Part shown: one piece after another, positions 9,386 to 21,005 of the stretch | How positions within the stretch are numbered: the first letter of the stretch is position 1 | How the letters are laid out: every line of letters starts with the position of its first letter | NCBI GenBank assembly: GCA_000622025.1 | Contig: JHWU01000017.1 | Location: 22,997 to 86,996 of the forward strand | From: Lachnospiraceae bacterium AD3010 | GTDB lineage: Bacteria; Bacillota; Clostridia; Lachnospirales; Lachnospiraceae | Direction: 5' to 3' | DNA: 64,000 nucleotides | Made by a program: the position numbers and the translations under genes | The notes under the pieces: generated by a model | Told to the model about the DNA's origin: nothing | What the model saw: the letters and a program-made list of their open reading frames with translations, nothing else | The model's database searches: none

Positions 9386-9505
9386 TTATCAACACAGTTA
9401 TCATTCCGTGAAACCATATTATCCATCAGAGTTTCACGGATTATAAACAAATTCACAGCTATTACTATTAATATTACTGGAAATAATCATATATATATTT
9501 ATTTG
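9386..9505. other. oriC part 2: dnaA-dnaN intergenic region with unwinding-like AT stretch
   Basis: The 160-base gap between dnaA and dnaN has DnaA-box-like TTATCAACA at 9386-9394 and TTATCCATC near 9419, a perfect 9-bp inverted repeat CCGTGAAAC/GTTTCACGG (9406-9414 and 9431-9439) and a very AT-rich run at about 9455-9505. In B. subtilis the unwinding element is in this gap; I infer the same here. The inverted repeat may also serve as a weak dnaA terminator. Confidence 0.65.
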
Positions 9506-9531
9506 ATCTTCGGGAGGGAGAGATATACACA

Positions 9532-10641
9532 ATGAAAATCAAATGTGCAAAAAGTGATCTTGTTAATTCTATAAGTATCGTTTCAAAGGCAGTTGCTTCA
9601 AATAAGACATCCACCTCCATATTGGAATGCATTCTTATTGAAGTGGCTAACGGTGTTATTAAGTTTACAGCAAATGACAGAGAGCTGGGAATAGAAACAA
9701 GGGTAAAGGGAGAAATAAAAGAAAACGGTGTTGTTGCCGTTGATGCCAATATTTTCGGTAACGTTACGGGAAGACTTCCTGACGGAGAGGTTGAGATCTC
9801 TTCTGATACCTCATATAAGGTAGTTATAAAATGTATGAAAGCGAGATTTGATCTTCCGGGGCGTTCGGGAGAGGATTTTTCGGGTCTTCCTCTTATAGAA
9901 AAGAATGATATGATAACCATTTCTCAGTATACATTAAAGGAGGTTATCAGACAGACCATTTTTGCCACCAGTTCTAATGACAATAATAAGCTTCTTACAG
10001 GAGAACTTTTTGATATAAAGGGAGATAAGATGAGAGTAGCTGCTCTGGATGGACACAGGGTAGCGATCAGAAATATTGAGCTGCGTCAGTCTTACGAAAA
10101 TAAGAAAGTAGTTATTCCCGGAAAAACCTTAAGTGAGATAAGTAAGATCCTTTCAGGAGAAATTGAAAAAGAAGTAAATATCTACTTTATGACAAATCAC
10201 ATAGTCTTTGAATTTGACAGGACCCTTATTGTTTCCCGTCTTATTGAAGGAGAATTCTTTGATGTGGACAGGATGCTTAAGGATGATTATGTCACAAAGG
10301 TTGAGGTTGGAAAGAAGCTCCTTCAGGAAACAATAGAAAGGGCTATCCTGCTTGTAAAGGATAATGATAAGAAGCCTGTTGTGATAGGGATTAACGATAA
10401 TTCCATGGAATTCAAGATAAAATCTCCAATAGGATCCATGGATGAAATAGTTGATACTGAAAAAACGGGCGAGGATATGATAATAGGCTTTAATCCTAAA
10501 TTTGTTCTGGATGTCCTTAAGGTTATAGATGATGAAAAAATATATATTTATATGATGGATTCAAAGGCACCGGCTTTTATAAAGGATGATGCGGGAAAAT
10601 ATAATTACGTCATTCTTCCCATCAATTTCAATACTGTATAA
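9532..10641 (+). CDS. dnaN: DNA polymerase III beta subunit (sliding clamp)
   Basis: The ring-shaped clamp that holds the replicative polymerase on DNA. The start MKIKCAKSDLVNSISIVSKA, the middle block LDGHRVAIRNIEL and the end PAFIKDDAGKYNYVILPINF are characteristic, and 369 residues fits three clamp domains. GGGAGGGAGAG precedes the ATG. It follows dnaA in the standard order. Confidence 0.98.
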   Translation: MKIKCAKSDLVNSISIVSKAVASNKTSTSILECILIEVANGVIKFTANDRELGIETRVKGEIKENGVVAVDANIFGNVTGRLPDGEVEISSDTSYKVVIKCMKARFDLPGRSGEDFSGLPLIEKNDMITISQYTLKEVIRQTIFATSSNDNNKLLTGELFDIKGDKMRVAALDGHRVAIRNIELRQSYENKKVVIPGKTLSEISKILSGEIEKEVNIYFMTNHIVFEFDRTLIVSRLIEGEFFDVDRMLKDDYVTKVEVGKKLLQETIERAILLVKDNDKKPVVIGINDNSMEFKIKSPIGSMDEIVDTEKTGEDMIIGFNPKFVLDVLKVIDDEKIYIYMMDSKAPAFIKDDAGKYNYVILPINFNTV

Positions 10642-10663
10642 AAAGGACGATTTGTCATTCTTA

Positions 10664-10806
10664 GTTTACATTGTGTCATTCTAAGCTTACATTGTGTCAT
10701 TCTGAGCGAAGCGAAGAATCTTTAGAAGACTAAATGTCATTCTGAGCGAAGCGAAGAATCTTATAATACCGAGAGGAAGGATCCTTTGCTGGCGCTCAGG
10801 ATGACG
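10664..10806. repeat. Cluster of dispersed repeats (direct plus inverted copies)
   Basis: The gap between dnaN and the S4 gene holds four partial or full copies in one direction, based on TGTCATTCTGAGCGAAGCG followed by AAGAATCTT, and one inverted copy ending GCGCTCAGGATGAC. The last direct copy (from about 10,737) and the inverted copy could fold into one long hairpin. The first two copies are 5' fragments only. No ORF of note lies here. Confidence 0.8.
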
Positions 10807-10863
10807 GGGAAGAAAGTTCAGGATAACAGGAGAAAAGCGATTAATCTTTAGATAATAAGTAGT

Positions 10864-11072
10864 ATGGAATTTAGCATAAAGGAAAACGAAGAATTCATAA
10901 AACTCGGACAGCTTTTAAAAGCCGCGGATCTGGTTCAATCGGGATCAGATGCAAAAGCCTGTATTCAGAATGGGGATGTAATGGTAAATGGAGAAGTCTG
11001 TCTGATGAGAGGAAAAAAGGTAAAAAGGGGTGACCTGGTTTCCTTTGACGGAAAAACTGTGAAAGTCTGCTG

Positions 11073-11073
<1 letters not shown>
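10864..11073 (+). CDS. S4 domain protein RlbA/YaaA
   Basis: A 69-residue protein made of a single S4 RNA-binding domain (SGSDAKACIQNGDVMVNGEV, then RGKKVKRGDLVSFDG). The dnaN-S4-recF arrangement is standard in Firmicutes, where this gene is yaaA (RlbA) and is linked to ribosome assembly. Its stop overlaps the recF start as TGATG, so the two are translationally coupled. Confidence 0.93.
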
Positions 11074-14101
<3,028 letters not shown>

Positions 14102-14126
14102 TAAACCTGGATATTAAAAAAACCGT

Positions 14127-14205
14127 TGTCATTCTGAGCGGAAATAGGCTGTTGTCATTCTGAGCAGAAAAATACCATTGTCATTCTGAGCGAAGCGAAG
14201 AATCT
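14127..14205. repeat. Three tandem copies of the dispersed repeat between gyrB and gyrA
   Basis: Three copies of TTGTCATTCTGAGC occur at about 14,127, 14,153 and 14,177. Only the last extends to the full GCGAAGCGAAGAATCTTT; the first two are truncated after the first 14-16 bases. The repeats interrupt what is usually a tight gyrB-gyrA junction. Confidence 0.8.
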
Positions 14206-14257
14206 TTTTCTCCTTAAAGGATATTGGGAGACCGCGTAAGCGGTGGATGAGGTAAAA

Positions 14258-16789
14258 ATGGAAGCAAACACATTTGACCGTATAAGTGAAGTAGATCTGA
14301 AAAAGACCATGGAATCGTCTTATATAGACTATGCCATGAGCGTTATAGCCGCACGTGCCCTTCCTGATGTAAGAGACGGACTGAAGCCTGTGCAGAGGCG
14401 CATCCTGTATTCCATGATCGAGTTGAATAACGGACCTGACAAGCCGCACAGGAAATGTGCCCGTATCGTCGGTGACACAATGGGTAAATATCACCCTCAC
14501 GGGGACAGCTCAATATATGGATCTCTCGTGAACATGGCTCAGGAATGGTCAATGCGCTACTGCCTTGTAGACGGACATGGAAACTTCGGATCCGTTGATG
14601 GCGACGGCGCAGCAGCAATGAGATATACAGAGGCCAGACTTTCAAAGATCTGTATGGAGATGCTGGCGGATATCAATAAGGATACCGTGGATTTTGTACC
14701 GAATTTTGACGAGACCGAGTCAGAACCTACGGTACTGCCTGCACGCTTTCCGAATCTTCTGGTAAACGGAACCACAGGAATAGCCGTAGGAATGGCCACC
14801 AATATCCCGCCTCATAACCTTAGGGAGGTTATAGATGCAGTACGACTTCTTATCGATAATAAGGTTAATGAAGACAGGGATACGGATATAAGTGAGCTTC
14901 TGCGGATAGTAAAGGGACCGGATTTTCCTACCGGCGGAACCATTCTCGGAAACAGGGGAATAGAGGAAGCTTACAGAACCGGCCGTGGGAAAGTGGTTGT
15001 CAGGGCAGTCACCGATATCGAGACCATGGATAACGGCAAGTCAAGGATCATCGTTACAGAGCTTCCCTACCTTGTTAATAAAGCAAAGCTTCTGAAGAAT
15101 ATTGCTGACCTTGTAAAGGATAAAAAGATCGACGGCATCACGGACCTTAGGGATGAATCCGACAGAGAGGGAATGAGGGTTGTTATCGAGCTCAGGCGGG
15201 ATGTCAATGCCAATATCATATTAAACCAGCTCTATAAGCATACCCAGCTTCAGGACAGCTTCGGTATAATCATGCTGGCTCTTGTCAATAATGAGCCTCA
15301 TATACTTAACCTTCTGGAAATGCTGAAGTGCTATCTCCTCCATCAGGAGGATGTGGTAAGACGTCGCACGCAGTTTGACCTGAATAAAGCAGAAGAAAGG
15401 GCCCATATTCTGGAAGGACTCTTAAAGGCTATCGACACTATAGATGAGGTAATAAGGCTTATCCGCTCCAGCAAGACGGTTGCGGAGGCAAAGGAAAAGC
15501 TCATTGATTTCTTAAAGATCGATGATGCCCAGGCATCAGCAATAGTTGAGATGAGGCTTAGAGCACTTGCAGCTTTGGAAAGAGAAAAGCTGCAGAATGA
15601 ATATGACGAGCTTCAGAAAAAAATCGCCGAATATAAGGCTATCCTTGCAGATCCGAAGAAGCTTCTCATGGTGATAAGGGATGAGATCTCCGTGATCTAT
15701 GATAAGTATGGTGATGACAGAAAGACCTCCATAGGCTTTGATGCTTATGATATCTCTATGGAGGATATGATACCAAAGGAGAATACAGTCCTTGCCATGA
15801 CCTCCCTGGGCTATATCAAGAGGATGTCTGTCGACAATTTCTCGGCTCAGAACAGGGGAGGCCGGGGCATAAAGGGTATTACCACCATAGAAAATGATTA
15901 TATTGAAGATCTTCTCATGACCACGACTCATAATTACGTAATGTTCTTTACGAATATGGGAAGAGTGTACAGATTGAAGGCATATGAGATCCCCGAAGGT
16001 TCCAGGAATGCGCGGGGTACAGCGATCGTAAACCTCCTGCAGCTTTCGCCCAATGAGAAGATAACCGCCACCATCCCTATAAAGGATCTGGAGGAGGACA
16101 GGTATCTCTTTATGGTGACGAAAAAGGGCATCGTAAAGAAGACAAGGGCAAAGGAATTTGCAAATGTCCGTAAAAACGGGCTTTTCGCCATAAACCTGAG
16201 GGAGGAGGATGAGCTTGTTGAGGTTAAGCACATCCACTCGGGAGAAGATATCTTTATAGTAACAAAGTACGGGATGTGTATAAGATTCAAGGAGAGTGAT
16301 GTCAGGAATACGGGCAGAGCCGCAATGGGTGTCATCGGTGTAAATCTTATTCCCGGCGATGATGTTGTGGGAATGCAGCTTATGAGTCAGGGAGAAGCGT
16401 TACTTCTTGTGACCGAGAACGGTATAGGAAAGCGGACATCACTTGAGGAGTTCCATGTTCAGAAACGGGGAGGAAAGGGAGTTAAGTGCTACAAGATCAC
16501 GGAGAAGACCGGAGACCTTGTTGGAGTAAAGGCCGTTAATCCTGATCATGAAGTTATGCTTATTACTGATGCCGGAGTTATCATACAGATAAGAGCCAAT
16601 GATATTTCCGAATACAGCCGTATCACCATGGGCGTGAAGCTGATGAATCTGGACGAAGGGGTCCGGGTAGCAAAGGTAGCAAAGGTAAGAGCAAAGCTAT
16701 CCGACGGAAATAATGATATTGAGGATATTGATACGGAAACAGGAGATGATACTGGAGTTGATGAGTCAGCTCCGGAAACCAAAGCTTAA
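14258..16789 (+). CDS. gyrA: DNA gyrase subunit A
   Basis: The DNA-cleaving subunit. The block [20 protein letters not shown] and the catalytic tyrosine in [13 protein letters not shown] are clear, and the C-terminal wrapping domain has the GyrA box as QKRGGKG. The quinolone-determining region reads [17 protein letters not shown]: Ser at the position of E. coli 83 and Gly at the position of 87. That Gly appears typical of this lineage rather than acquired resistance. The ATG at 14258 has GAGG five bases upstream; a GTG at 14243 is in frame without support. 843 residues. Confidence 0.98.
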   Translation: MEANTFDRISEVDLKKTMESSYIDYAMSVIAARALPDVRDGLKPVQRRILYSMIELNNGPDKPHRKCARIVGDTMGKYHPHGDSSIYGSLVNMAQEWSMRYCLVDGHGNFGSVDGDGAAAMRYTEARLSKICMEMLADINKDTVDFVPNFDETESEPTVLPARFPNLLVNGTTGIAVGMATNIPPHNLREVIDAVRLLIDNKVNEDRDTDISELLRIVKGPDFPTGGTILGNRGIEEAYRTGRGKVVVRAVTDIETMDNGKSRIIVTELPYLVNKAKLLKNIADLVKDKKIDGITDLRDESDREGMRVVIELRRDVNANIILNQLYKHTQLQDSFGIIMLALVNNEPHILNLLEMLKCYLLHQEDVVRRRTQFDLNKAEERAHILEGLLKAIDTIDEVIRLIRSSKTVAEAKEKLIDFLKIDDAQASAIVEMRLRALAALEREKLQNEYDELQKKIAEYKAILADPKKLLMVIRDEISVIYDKYGDDRKTSIGFDAYDISMEDMIPKENTVLAMTSLGYIKRMSVDNFSAQNRGGRGIKGITTIENDYIEDLLMTTTHNYVMFFTNMGRVYRLKAYEIPEGSRNARGTAIVNLLQLSPNEKITATIPIKDLEEDRYLFMVTKKGIVKKTRAKEFANVRKNGLFAINLREEDELVEVKHIHSGEDIFIVTKYGMCIRFKESDVRNTGRAAMGVIGVNLIPGDDVVGMQLMSQGEALLLVTENGIGKRTSLEEFHVQKRGGKGVKCYKITEKTGDLVGVKAVNPDHEVMLITDAGVIIQIRANDISEYSRITMGVKLMNLDEGVRVAKVAKVRAKLSDGNNDIEDIDTETGDDTGVDESAPETKA

Positions 16790-16800
16790 GAGAAAAGCAA

Positions 16801-17322
16801 TCAGTAAAGTGAATTCCCACTGGGATCTGTAACAACAATACAGGGAAAATCTTCTACCGTCAGTTTTCTGATAGCCTCAGTTCCGAGGTCGTCGTATGCG
16901 ATGACCTCGGATTTTTTTATGCATTTGGAAAGAAGGGCACCGGCACCGCCGATCGCCGCAAAGTAAACAGCTCCGTTACGAACTATAGCTTCGTGTACTT
17001 CCGGGGAACGCTTTCCCTTGCCTATCATTCCAAGGAGACCGAGATCGAGAAGCCGGGGGGTGTATTTATCCATGCGGCTGGCAGTGGTGGGACCGGCACT
17101 TCCGATGACTTTACCCGGTCTTGCAGGGCTTGGCCCCATATAGTAGATCACATTCCCTTTGACATCAAAGGGAAGAGAACCGTCTTTATCAAGGCTTTCA
17201 TCCATCCTTTTATGGGCGGCGTCCCGGGCTGTATATATGGTGCCGCTTAAGAAAACCTTATCACCTGCCTTTAAGTCTCTGATCTCATCCCCGGAAAAGG
17301 GAACATTAAGTCTGTATTCCAT
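16801..17322 (-). CDS. Class I fumarate hydratase, beta subunit
   Basis: The C-terminal (beta, TtdB-like) half of the iron-sulfur fumarase/tartrate dehydratase family, encoded separately as in many anaerobes. Markers: AGDKVFLSGTIYTARDAAHKRM at the start (read in two parts), GPSPARPGKVIGSAGPTTASRM in the middle, and YDDLGTEAIRKLTVEDFP at the end. It interconverts fumarate and malate with the alpha subunit encoded just upstream. 173 residues is normal. It is convergent with gyrA across 11 bases with no clear terminator. Confidence 0.93.
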   Translation of the reverse strand: MEYRLNVPFSGDEIRDLKAGDKVFLSGTIYTARDAAHKRMDESLDKDGSLPFDVKGNVIYYMGPSPARPGKVIGSAGPTTASRMDKYTPRLLDLGLLGMIGKGKRSPEVHEAIVRNGAVYFAAIGGAGALLSKCIKKSEVIAYDDLGTEAIRKLTVEDFPCIVVTDPSGNSLY

Positions 17323-17336
17323 AAAAGCTCCTGTTA

Positions 17337-17428
17337 TGTTTCACGGTTATCAACAGAGTTATTAACAAAATGTTGATAAGTCGTGATCAAAAAAACTAAA
17401 TATTGTGGTAATGCCGATTTGTGAAACA
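17337..17428. promoter_or_regulatory. Nested inverted repeats between the fumarase genes
   Basis: A perfect inverted repeat TTATCAACA (17347-17355) / TGTTGATAA (17371-17379) encloses a 15-base AT-rich loop. Outside it are TGTTTCAC (17337-17344) and GTGAAACA (17421-17428), which are the two halves of a parS palindrome separated by 76 bases. The TTATCAACA arms differ from a DnaA box at one base. Function is unknown; it may regulate the beta-subunit gene or bind DnaA. Confidence 0.5.
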
Positions 17429-18274
17429 TTATATGGTAAGGGAAATATGCCTGTTCACATGGCAGCATATATTCACTGCCACCGGAAGACCGGCGATATG
17501 GGTGGGATAGGTATTGATATTAACCGCAAGAGCAGTGGTATGTCCGCCTAATCCTCCGGGACCGATGCCGGTTTCATTTATCTTTTCCAGCATTTCCTCC
17601 TCCAGTTCTCTTATATGCTTAAGAGGGGAATGCTCGTCGGTACTTCTTGTCAGGGCCTCCTTTGCAAGAATGGCGCATTTTTCAAAATCGCCGCCTATAC
17701 CCACACCTACGACCACAGGAGGACAGGCATTGGGACCCGCGTCCTTAACTGCGGTAAGGATCGCTGTCTTTACGCCCTCTATTCCCTGAGCAGGCTTCAG
17801 CATAAAAATACGGCTCATATTCTCGCTGCCGAATCCTTTAGGTGCAAGGAGTATCTTTATCTTATCTCCCGGAACGATTTTTTCATGAATCACAGCCGGG
17901 GTATTATCTCCGGTGTTTTCTCTGATTATGGGATCATTTACAACACTCTTTCTTAAATATCCTTCGGTGTACCCTTTGCTGACACCCTGATTTACGGCAT
18001 CTTCAAGATTTCCTCCGGTAAGGTGTACGTCCTGGCCGATCTCCAGAAAGACGACCGCCATACCTGTGTCCTGACAGATAGGGATCATATCCTTTCCTGC
18101 AATATCGAGGTTCTCCTGCAGCTGTGATAATATATCCCTTCCCAGGGAAGAGCTTTCCTTTTCGGCAGCTTTATCCAGCGCAGCCTTCATATCATTCGAA
18201 AGGAAGTGATTTGCCTTTATACACATTTCCGCCAGTGCTTCCGTTATTTCCGATACATTTACTTCTCTTGTCAT
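17429..18274 (-). CDS. Class I fumarate hydratase, alpha subunit
   Basis: The N-terminal (alpha, TtdA-like) half, which binds a [4Fe-4S] cluster. Three conserved cysteine sites are visible: PICQDTGMAV, AGPNACPPVVVGVGIGG and VNICCHVNRH. 281 residues is normal. It precedes the beta gene on the minus strand with a 106-base gap that holds inverted repeats, unusual for such a pair. In anaerobes the pair serves the reductive branch from malate to fumarate. Confidence 0.93.
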   Translation of the reverse strand: MTREVNVSEITEALAEMCIKANHFLSNDMKAALDKAAEKESSSLGRDILSQLQENLDIAGKDMIPICQDTGMAVVFLEIGQDVHLTGGNLEDAVNQGVSKGYTEGYLRKSVVNDPIIRENTGDNTPAVIHEKIVPGDKIKILLAPKGFGSENMSRIFMLKPAQGIEGVKTAILTAVKDAGPNACPPVVVGVGIGGDFEKCAILAKEALTRSTDEHSPLKHIRELEEEMLEKINETGIGPGGLGGHTTALAVNINTYPTHIAGLPVAVNICCHVNRHISLTI

Positions 18275-18415
18275 AGGGTTTTCCTTTGGATCTTTTTTTG
18301 AAAAGCTCCTTAATTGAAAAATGAGCCTTTGTGTTGTATCATCATAGGCAGGGTTTTTGACCCTTTATTATCATAACATAAATTTATACGAAAAACCGAA
18401 AGGGAATGATCAAAA

Positions 18416-19696
18416 ATGCTTGATATCAAATTTGTCAGAGAAAATCCGGAAACTGTAAAGGAAAATATAAAGAAGAAATTTCAGGATGAGAAGCTGCCGC
18501 TCGTGGACGAAGTAATAGCGCTGGATAAGGAAAACCGTGAGACACAGCAGGAGGCTGACGATCTAAGGAACAGCAGAAACAAGCTTTCTAAAGAGATCGG
18601 GGCTCTTATGGCTAAGGGGCAGAAGGAAGAGGCCGAGAAGGTAAAGGCTCAGGTTTCCGCCAACGCAGAAAGACTTTCCGAGCTGGAAAAAAAGAATAAT
18701 GAGCTTAAGGAAAAGATACAGTCCATAATGTACGTGATCCCGCAGATAATCGACCCCTCGGTCCCCATTGGAAAGGATGACAGCGAGAATAAGGAGATAG
18801 AAAAATTCGGAGAACCCCTGGTTCCGGATTTCGAGATACCATATCACACGGATATTATGGAGAGCTTCGGCGGGATTGATCTGGATGCAGCGAGGCGTGT
18901 CGCCGGAAACGGATTTTATTATCTTGTGGGAGATATAGCCAGACTTCACTCGGCTGTTATTTCCTACGCCAGAGATTTTATGATAGACAGAGGCTTTACC
19001 TATGTGGTTCCGCCTTTTATGATCCACGGAAATGTGGTGCAGGGAGTTATGAGCTTTCCTGAAATGGAAGCTATGATGTACAAGATAGAGGGGGAGGATC
19101 TGTATCTTATCGGGACCTCCGAACACTCGATGATCGGGCGTTATATTGACCAGATCGTTCCGGAGAAGAACCTTCCGCTTACACTTACCAGCTATTCTCC
19201 CTGCTTCAGGAAGGAGAAGGGAGCCCATGGATTGGAGGAGAGAGGAGTATACCGGATCCATCAGTTTGAAAAGCAGGAGATGATAGTAGTCTGCAAGCCG
19301 GAAGATTCGCCGTACTGGTACGATCAGCTCTGGAAGAATACCGTGGATCTTTTCAGATCTCTTGATATACCGGTCCGTACACTGGAGTGTTGCTCCGGCG
19401 ATCTTGCCGATCTGAAGTGCAAGTCCTGTGATGTGGAAGCATGGAGCCCGAGACAGAAGAAGTACTTTGAGGTAGGAAGCTGTTCAAACCTTGGAGATGC
19501 CCAGGCAAGGAGACTGAAGATAAGGATAAAGGGAGAAAAGGGTAATTATCTCGCTCACACCCTTAATAATACAGTTGTGGCTCCGCCCAGAATGCTTATT
19601 GCCTTCCTTGAAAATAATCTTCAGGAGGACGGATCCGTAAGGATCCCCGAGGTACTGAGACCTTATATGGGAGGAAAAGATTTGCTTGTTCCGTAA
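18416..19696 (+). CDS. serS: Seryl-tRNA synthetase
   Basis: A class II aminoacyl-tRNA synthetase charging tRNA-Ser. The N-terminal coiled-coil arm lies at about residues 30-105 (RNSRNKLSKEIGALMAKGQ and following). Motif 2 is seen in FRKEKGAHGLEERGVYR and motif 3 in LNNTVVAPPRMLIAFLEN. 426 residues is normal. The leader has no T-box. It lies directly upstream of a tRNA-Ser gene, a suggestive pairing of enzyme and substrate. Confidence 0.97.
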   Translation: MLDIKFVRENPETVKENIKKKFQDEKLPLVDEVIALDKENRETQQEADDLRNSRNKLSKEIGALMAKGQKEEAEKVKAQVSANAERLSELEKKNNELKEKIQSIMYVIPQIIDPSVPIGKDDSENKEIEKFGEPLVPDFEIPYHTDIMESFGGIDLDAARRVAGNGFYYLVGDIARLHSAVISYARDFMIDRGFTYVVPPFMIHGNVVQGVMSFPEMEAMMYKIEGEDLYLIGTSEHSMIGRYIDQIVPEKNLPLTLTSYSPCFRKEKGAHGLEERGVYRIHQFEKQEMIVVCKPEDSPYWYDQLWKNTVDLFRSLDIPVRTLECCSGDLADLKCKSCDVEAWSPRQKKYFEVGSCSNLGDAQARRLKIRIKGEKGNYLAHTLNNTVVAPPRMLIAFLENNLQEDGSVRIPEVLRPYMGGKDLLVP

Positions 19697-19756
19697 TTGG
19701 CGTGTTCCTGTGCAGGCCGGCCGGTAGGATGTTTAGTGAGTAAATCACTCTCACGG

Positions 19757-19786
19757 TTGACAATACGGGTATCATAAAGTTATAAT
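19757..19786 (+). promoter_or_regulatory. Promoter of tRNA-Ser
   Basis: Perfect -35 TTGACA (19757-19762), 18-base spacer and perfect -10 TATAAT (19781-19786), 66 bases upstream of the tRNA. The strength fits a stable-RNA promoter. Confidence 0.85.
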
Positions 19787-19793
19787 CTACTTT

Positions 19794-19816
19794 GCGTCCG
19801 GCATCTGTCCGGACGC
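19794..19816 (+). other. GC-rich hairpin in the tRNA-Ser leader
   Basis: GCGTCCGG / CCGGACGC pair perfectly around CATCTGT, beginning seven bases after the -10. It is at the very 5' end of the tRNA precursor. It could stabilise the leader or mark an old terminator of serS; there is no U tract. Confidence 0.6.
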
Positions 19817-19851
19817 GAAAGTAATAAAAAAATCTGATGATTCAGGCTTAT

Positions 19852-19939
19852 GGAGAAGTACTCAAGAGGCTGAAGAGGCGCCCCTGCTAAGGGTGTAGGT
19901 CGTTAACGCGGCGCGAGGGTTCAAATCCCTCCTTCTCCG
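19852..19939 (+). tRNA. tRNA-Ser, anticodon GCT
   Basis: An 88-base sequence with acceptor GGAGAAG / CTTCTCC, discriminator G, D arm with AAGAGGCTGAAGAGG, anticodon stem-loop CCCCTGCTAAGGG (anticodon GCT, reading AGC/AGU), a long variable arm as expected for serine, and T arm GAGGGTTCAAATCCCTC. CCA is not encoded. Its 3' end has served as an integration site: the last 20 bases recur several times downstream. Confidence 0.96.
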
Positions 19940-19944
19940 GTATA

Positions 19945-20167
19945 TGAAAACAAAAGAGGCAATCCTTTTCGAGTGAGCTCGAAAGGACTGCCTCTCTTGT
20001 TTTCACAAAGGGCTTCGCCCTTTGAGGCACACTGCGTGTGCCCCGGCTCGTAACGAGCCGGCATGCGTACAATGCTCCGCATCGTCCGCATACCGTCTGT
20101 CGCCCGATGAATGCGTAAAGAGAATGTCCTTTGTGCGCAAGCGCCCACGGACATTCCTTTCGCATTC
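19945..20167. repeat. Hairpin cassette copy A, following the tRNA-Ser
   Basis: Five hairpins in a row: an imperfect terminator-like stem with AGAGGCAATCC/GGACTGCCTCT (19,955-20,000); AAAGGGCTTCGCCCTTT (20007-20023); GGCACAC/GTGTGCC (20026-20042); CCGGCTCG/CGAGCCGG (20043-20061); and an imperfect 20-bp stem GAATGCG...AGAATGTCC / GGACATTC...CGCATTC (20109-20129 with 20149-20167). Hairpins 2-4 recur after the two other long tRNA-end fragments (26,893 and 28,516). ORFs here are by-products of the palindromes. The first hairpin probably terminates the tRNA transcript. Confidence 0.8.
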
Positions 20168-20187
20168 ACCCGGCTCGTTACTCGCCT

Positions 20188-20205
20188 AAATCCCTCCTTC
20201 TCCGG
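20188..20205 (+). repeat. Second copy of the tRNA-Ser 3' end (att-like)
   Basis: AAATCCCTCCTTCTCCGG repeats 18 bases of the tRNA 3' end (19923-19940) exactly, 265 bases downstream. It is directly before the recombinase remnant and fits an attachment site left by an element that integrated into the tRNA gene. Positions 20,206-20,383 contain no gene; a GTGCGGGTGGTGCG motif at about 20,271 resembles a motif 75 bases upstream of the other att copies. Confidence 0.75.
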
Positions 20206-20383
20206 GAAAAGAATGGCTGTAAATGCTGATAAGATCGGCGTTTGCGGCCTTTTCGATTTTTAGTGTCGAGTGGTGCGGGTGGTGCGAGGGAGCCGCTATC
20301 GCCGAAGGCGATTTAATTGCGGCGACCGACTTATCACGCCGGAGTACGGGCGTGATGCTTCCCGATGTTATTTACGCGGCTTT

Positions 20384-20842
20384 TCAAGGGGTGGAGTCCT
20401 CGCGATGCGCCATTTTAGCGAGATTTGAACGGAACGCCGAGTCATCATCCGTGATATTCCGGCTGTAATGCAGTGCCATGCTCGAGCAAGCCCAGCCAAA
20501 ATAATCGCACATTTCTTTGATGTTATCCCCGGTAAAAAGACTGGAAGCCACAAAATTTCTTGCTGAGTGGGGCTTATAGTAAGGAACACCGGCGGCTTCG
20601 CAAAGCTTCTTAACGTGCTTGCGGTACGTATCGGGATTCAATGGCTTTCCGTTAAACTCGAAAACATAGGTTCCTTCCGGATTTAAGCTAAAAGCACGCC
20701 GGAGTACGGACAGTGTTTCCGGTAAGATCGGGACTTCCCTCTTTCCGTGTGAGCTGTTTCCCTTGGTTCCGTCAATTACCATGAAATGCGAGCCGGACTT
20801 CTCATCTGCGGTAATCTGATGATTATGAATGTTTAACAGCAT
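20384..20842 (-). pseudogene. Tyrosine recombinase (integrase), C-terminal remnant
   Basis: 152 residues that match the second half of a phage-type integrase catalytic domain. Seen: the beta-hairpin lysine region HGKREVPILPETLSVL, the HxxR box as HSARNFVASSL, and the catalytic tyrosine in ALHYSRN. Missing: the first catalytic Arg (ATGLR-type box), the core-binding and arm-binding domains. Full-length relatives have roughly 350-400 residues, so this is a 5'-truncated gene and probably inactive. It sits beside att-like tRNA ends, as expected for the integrase of the element. Confidence 0.85.
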
Positions 20843-20966
20843 ATTTTCGTTACTATCTGATGTAAACCATCATGTTCTTCTCTCCTTTCTTGTTATAAAT
20901 TTGTTACGTACTTAATATGGGATTTAGTAGTTCAGATAAAAAAATGTCATGAAATAAATGACGTGA

Positions 20967-20972
20967 TATAAT
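20967..20972 (+). promoter_or_regulatory. Promoter -10 and overlapping inverted repeat upstream of the Rpn gene
   Basis: TATAAT at 20967-20972, 34 bases before the gene. Just upstream GTCAT (20946-20950) and ATGAC (20958-20962) form an inverted repeat over the expected spacer, a plausible operator. A clear -35 is not seen. Confidence 0.5.
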
Positions 20973-21005
20973 GCGAAATAAGAATTAGATTCAAAAGGAA
21001 GCCAT

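Noticed and set aside
14500..14530. GyrA change (Gly at the E. coli Asp87 position) as quinolone resistance
   Set aside because: The block DSSIYGxLVNMAQ appears to be the normal form in this lineage, and Ser at position 83 is retained.
15536..16237. Long minus-strand ORFs inside gyrA
   Set aside because: Shadow frames of gyrA with no ribosome binding site and no protein-like features.
18275..18415. T-box leader for serS
   Set aside because: The gap is only 141 bases and has neither the T-box sequence nor a terminator pair.
19887..20169. Minus-strand ORFs across the tRNA and hairpin cassette
   Set aside because: They translate tRNA and palindromes, vary between the cassette copies and lack start signals.
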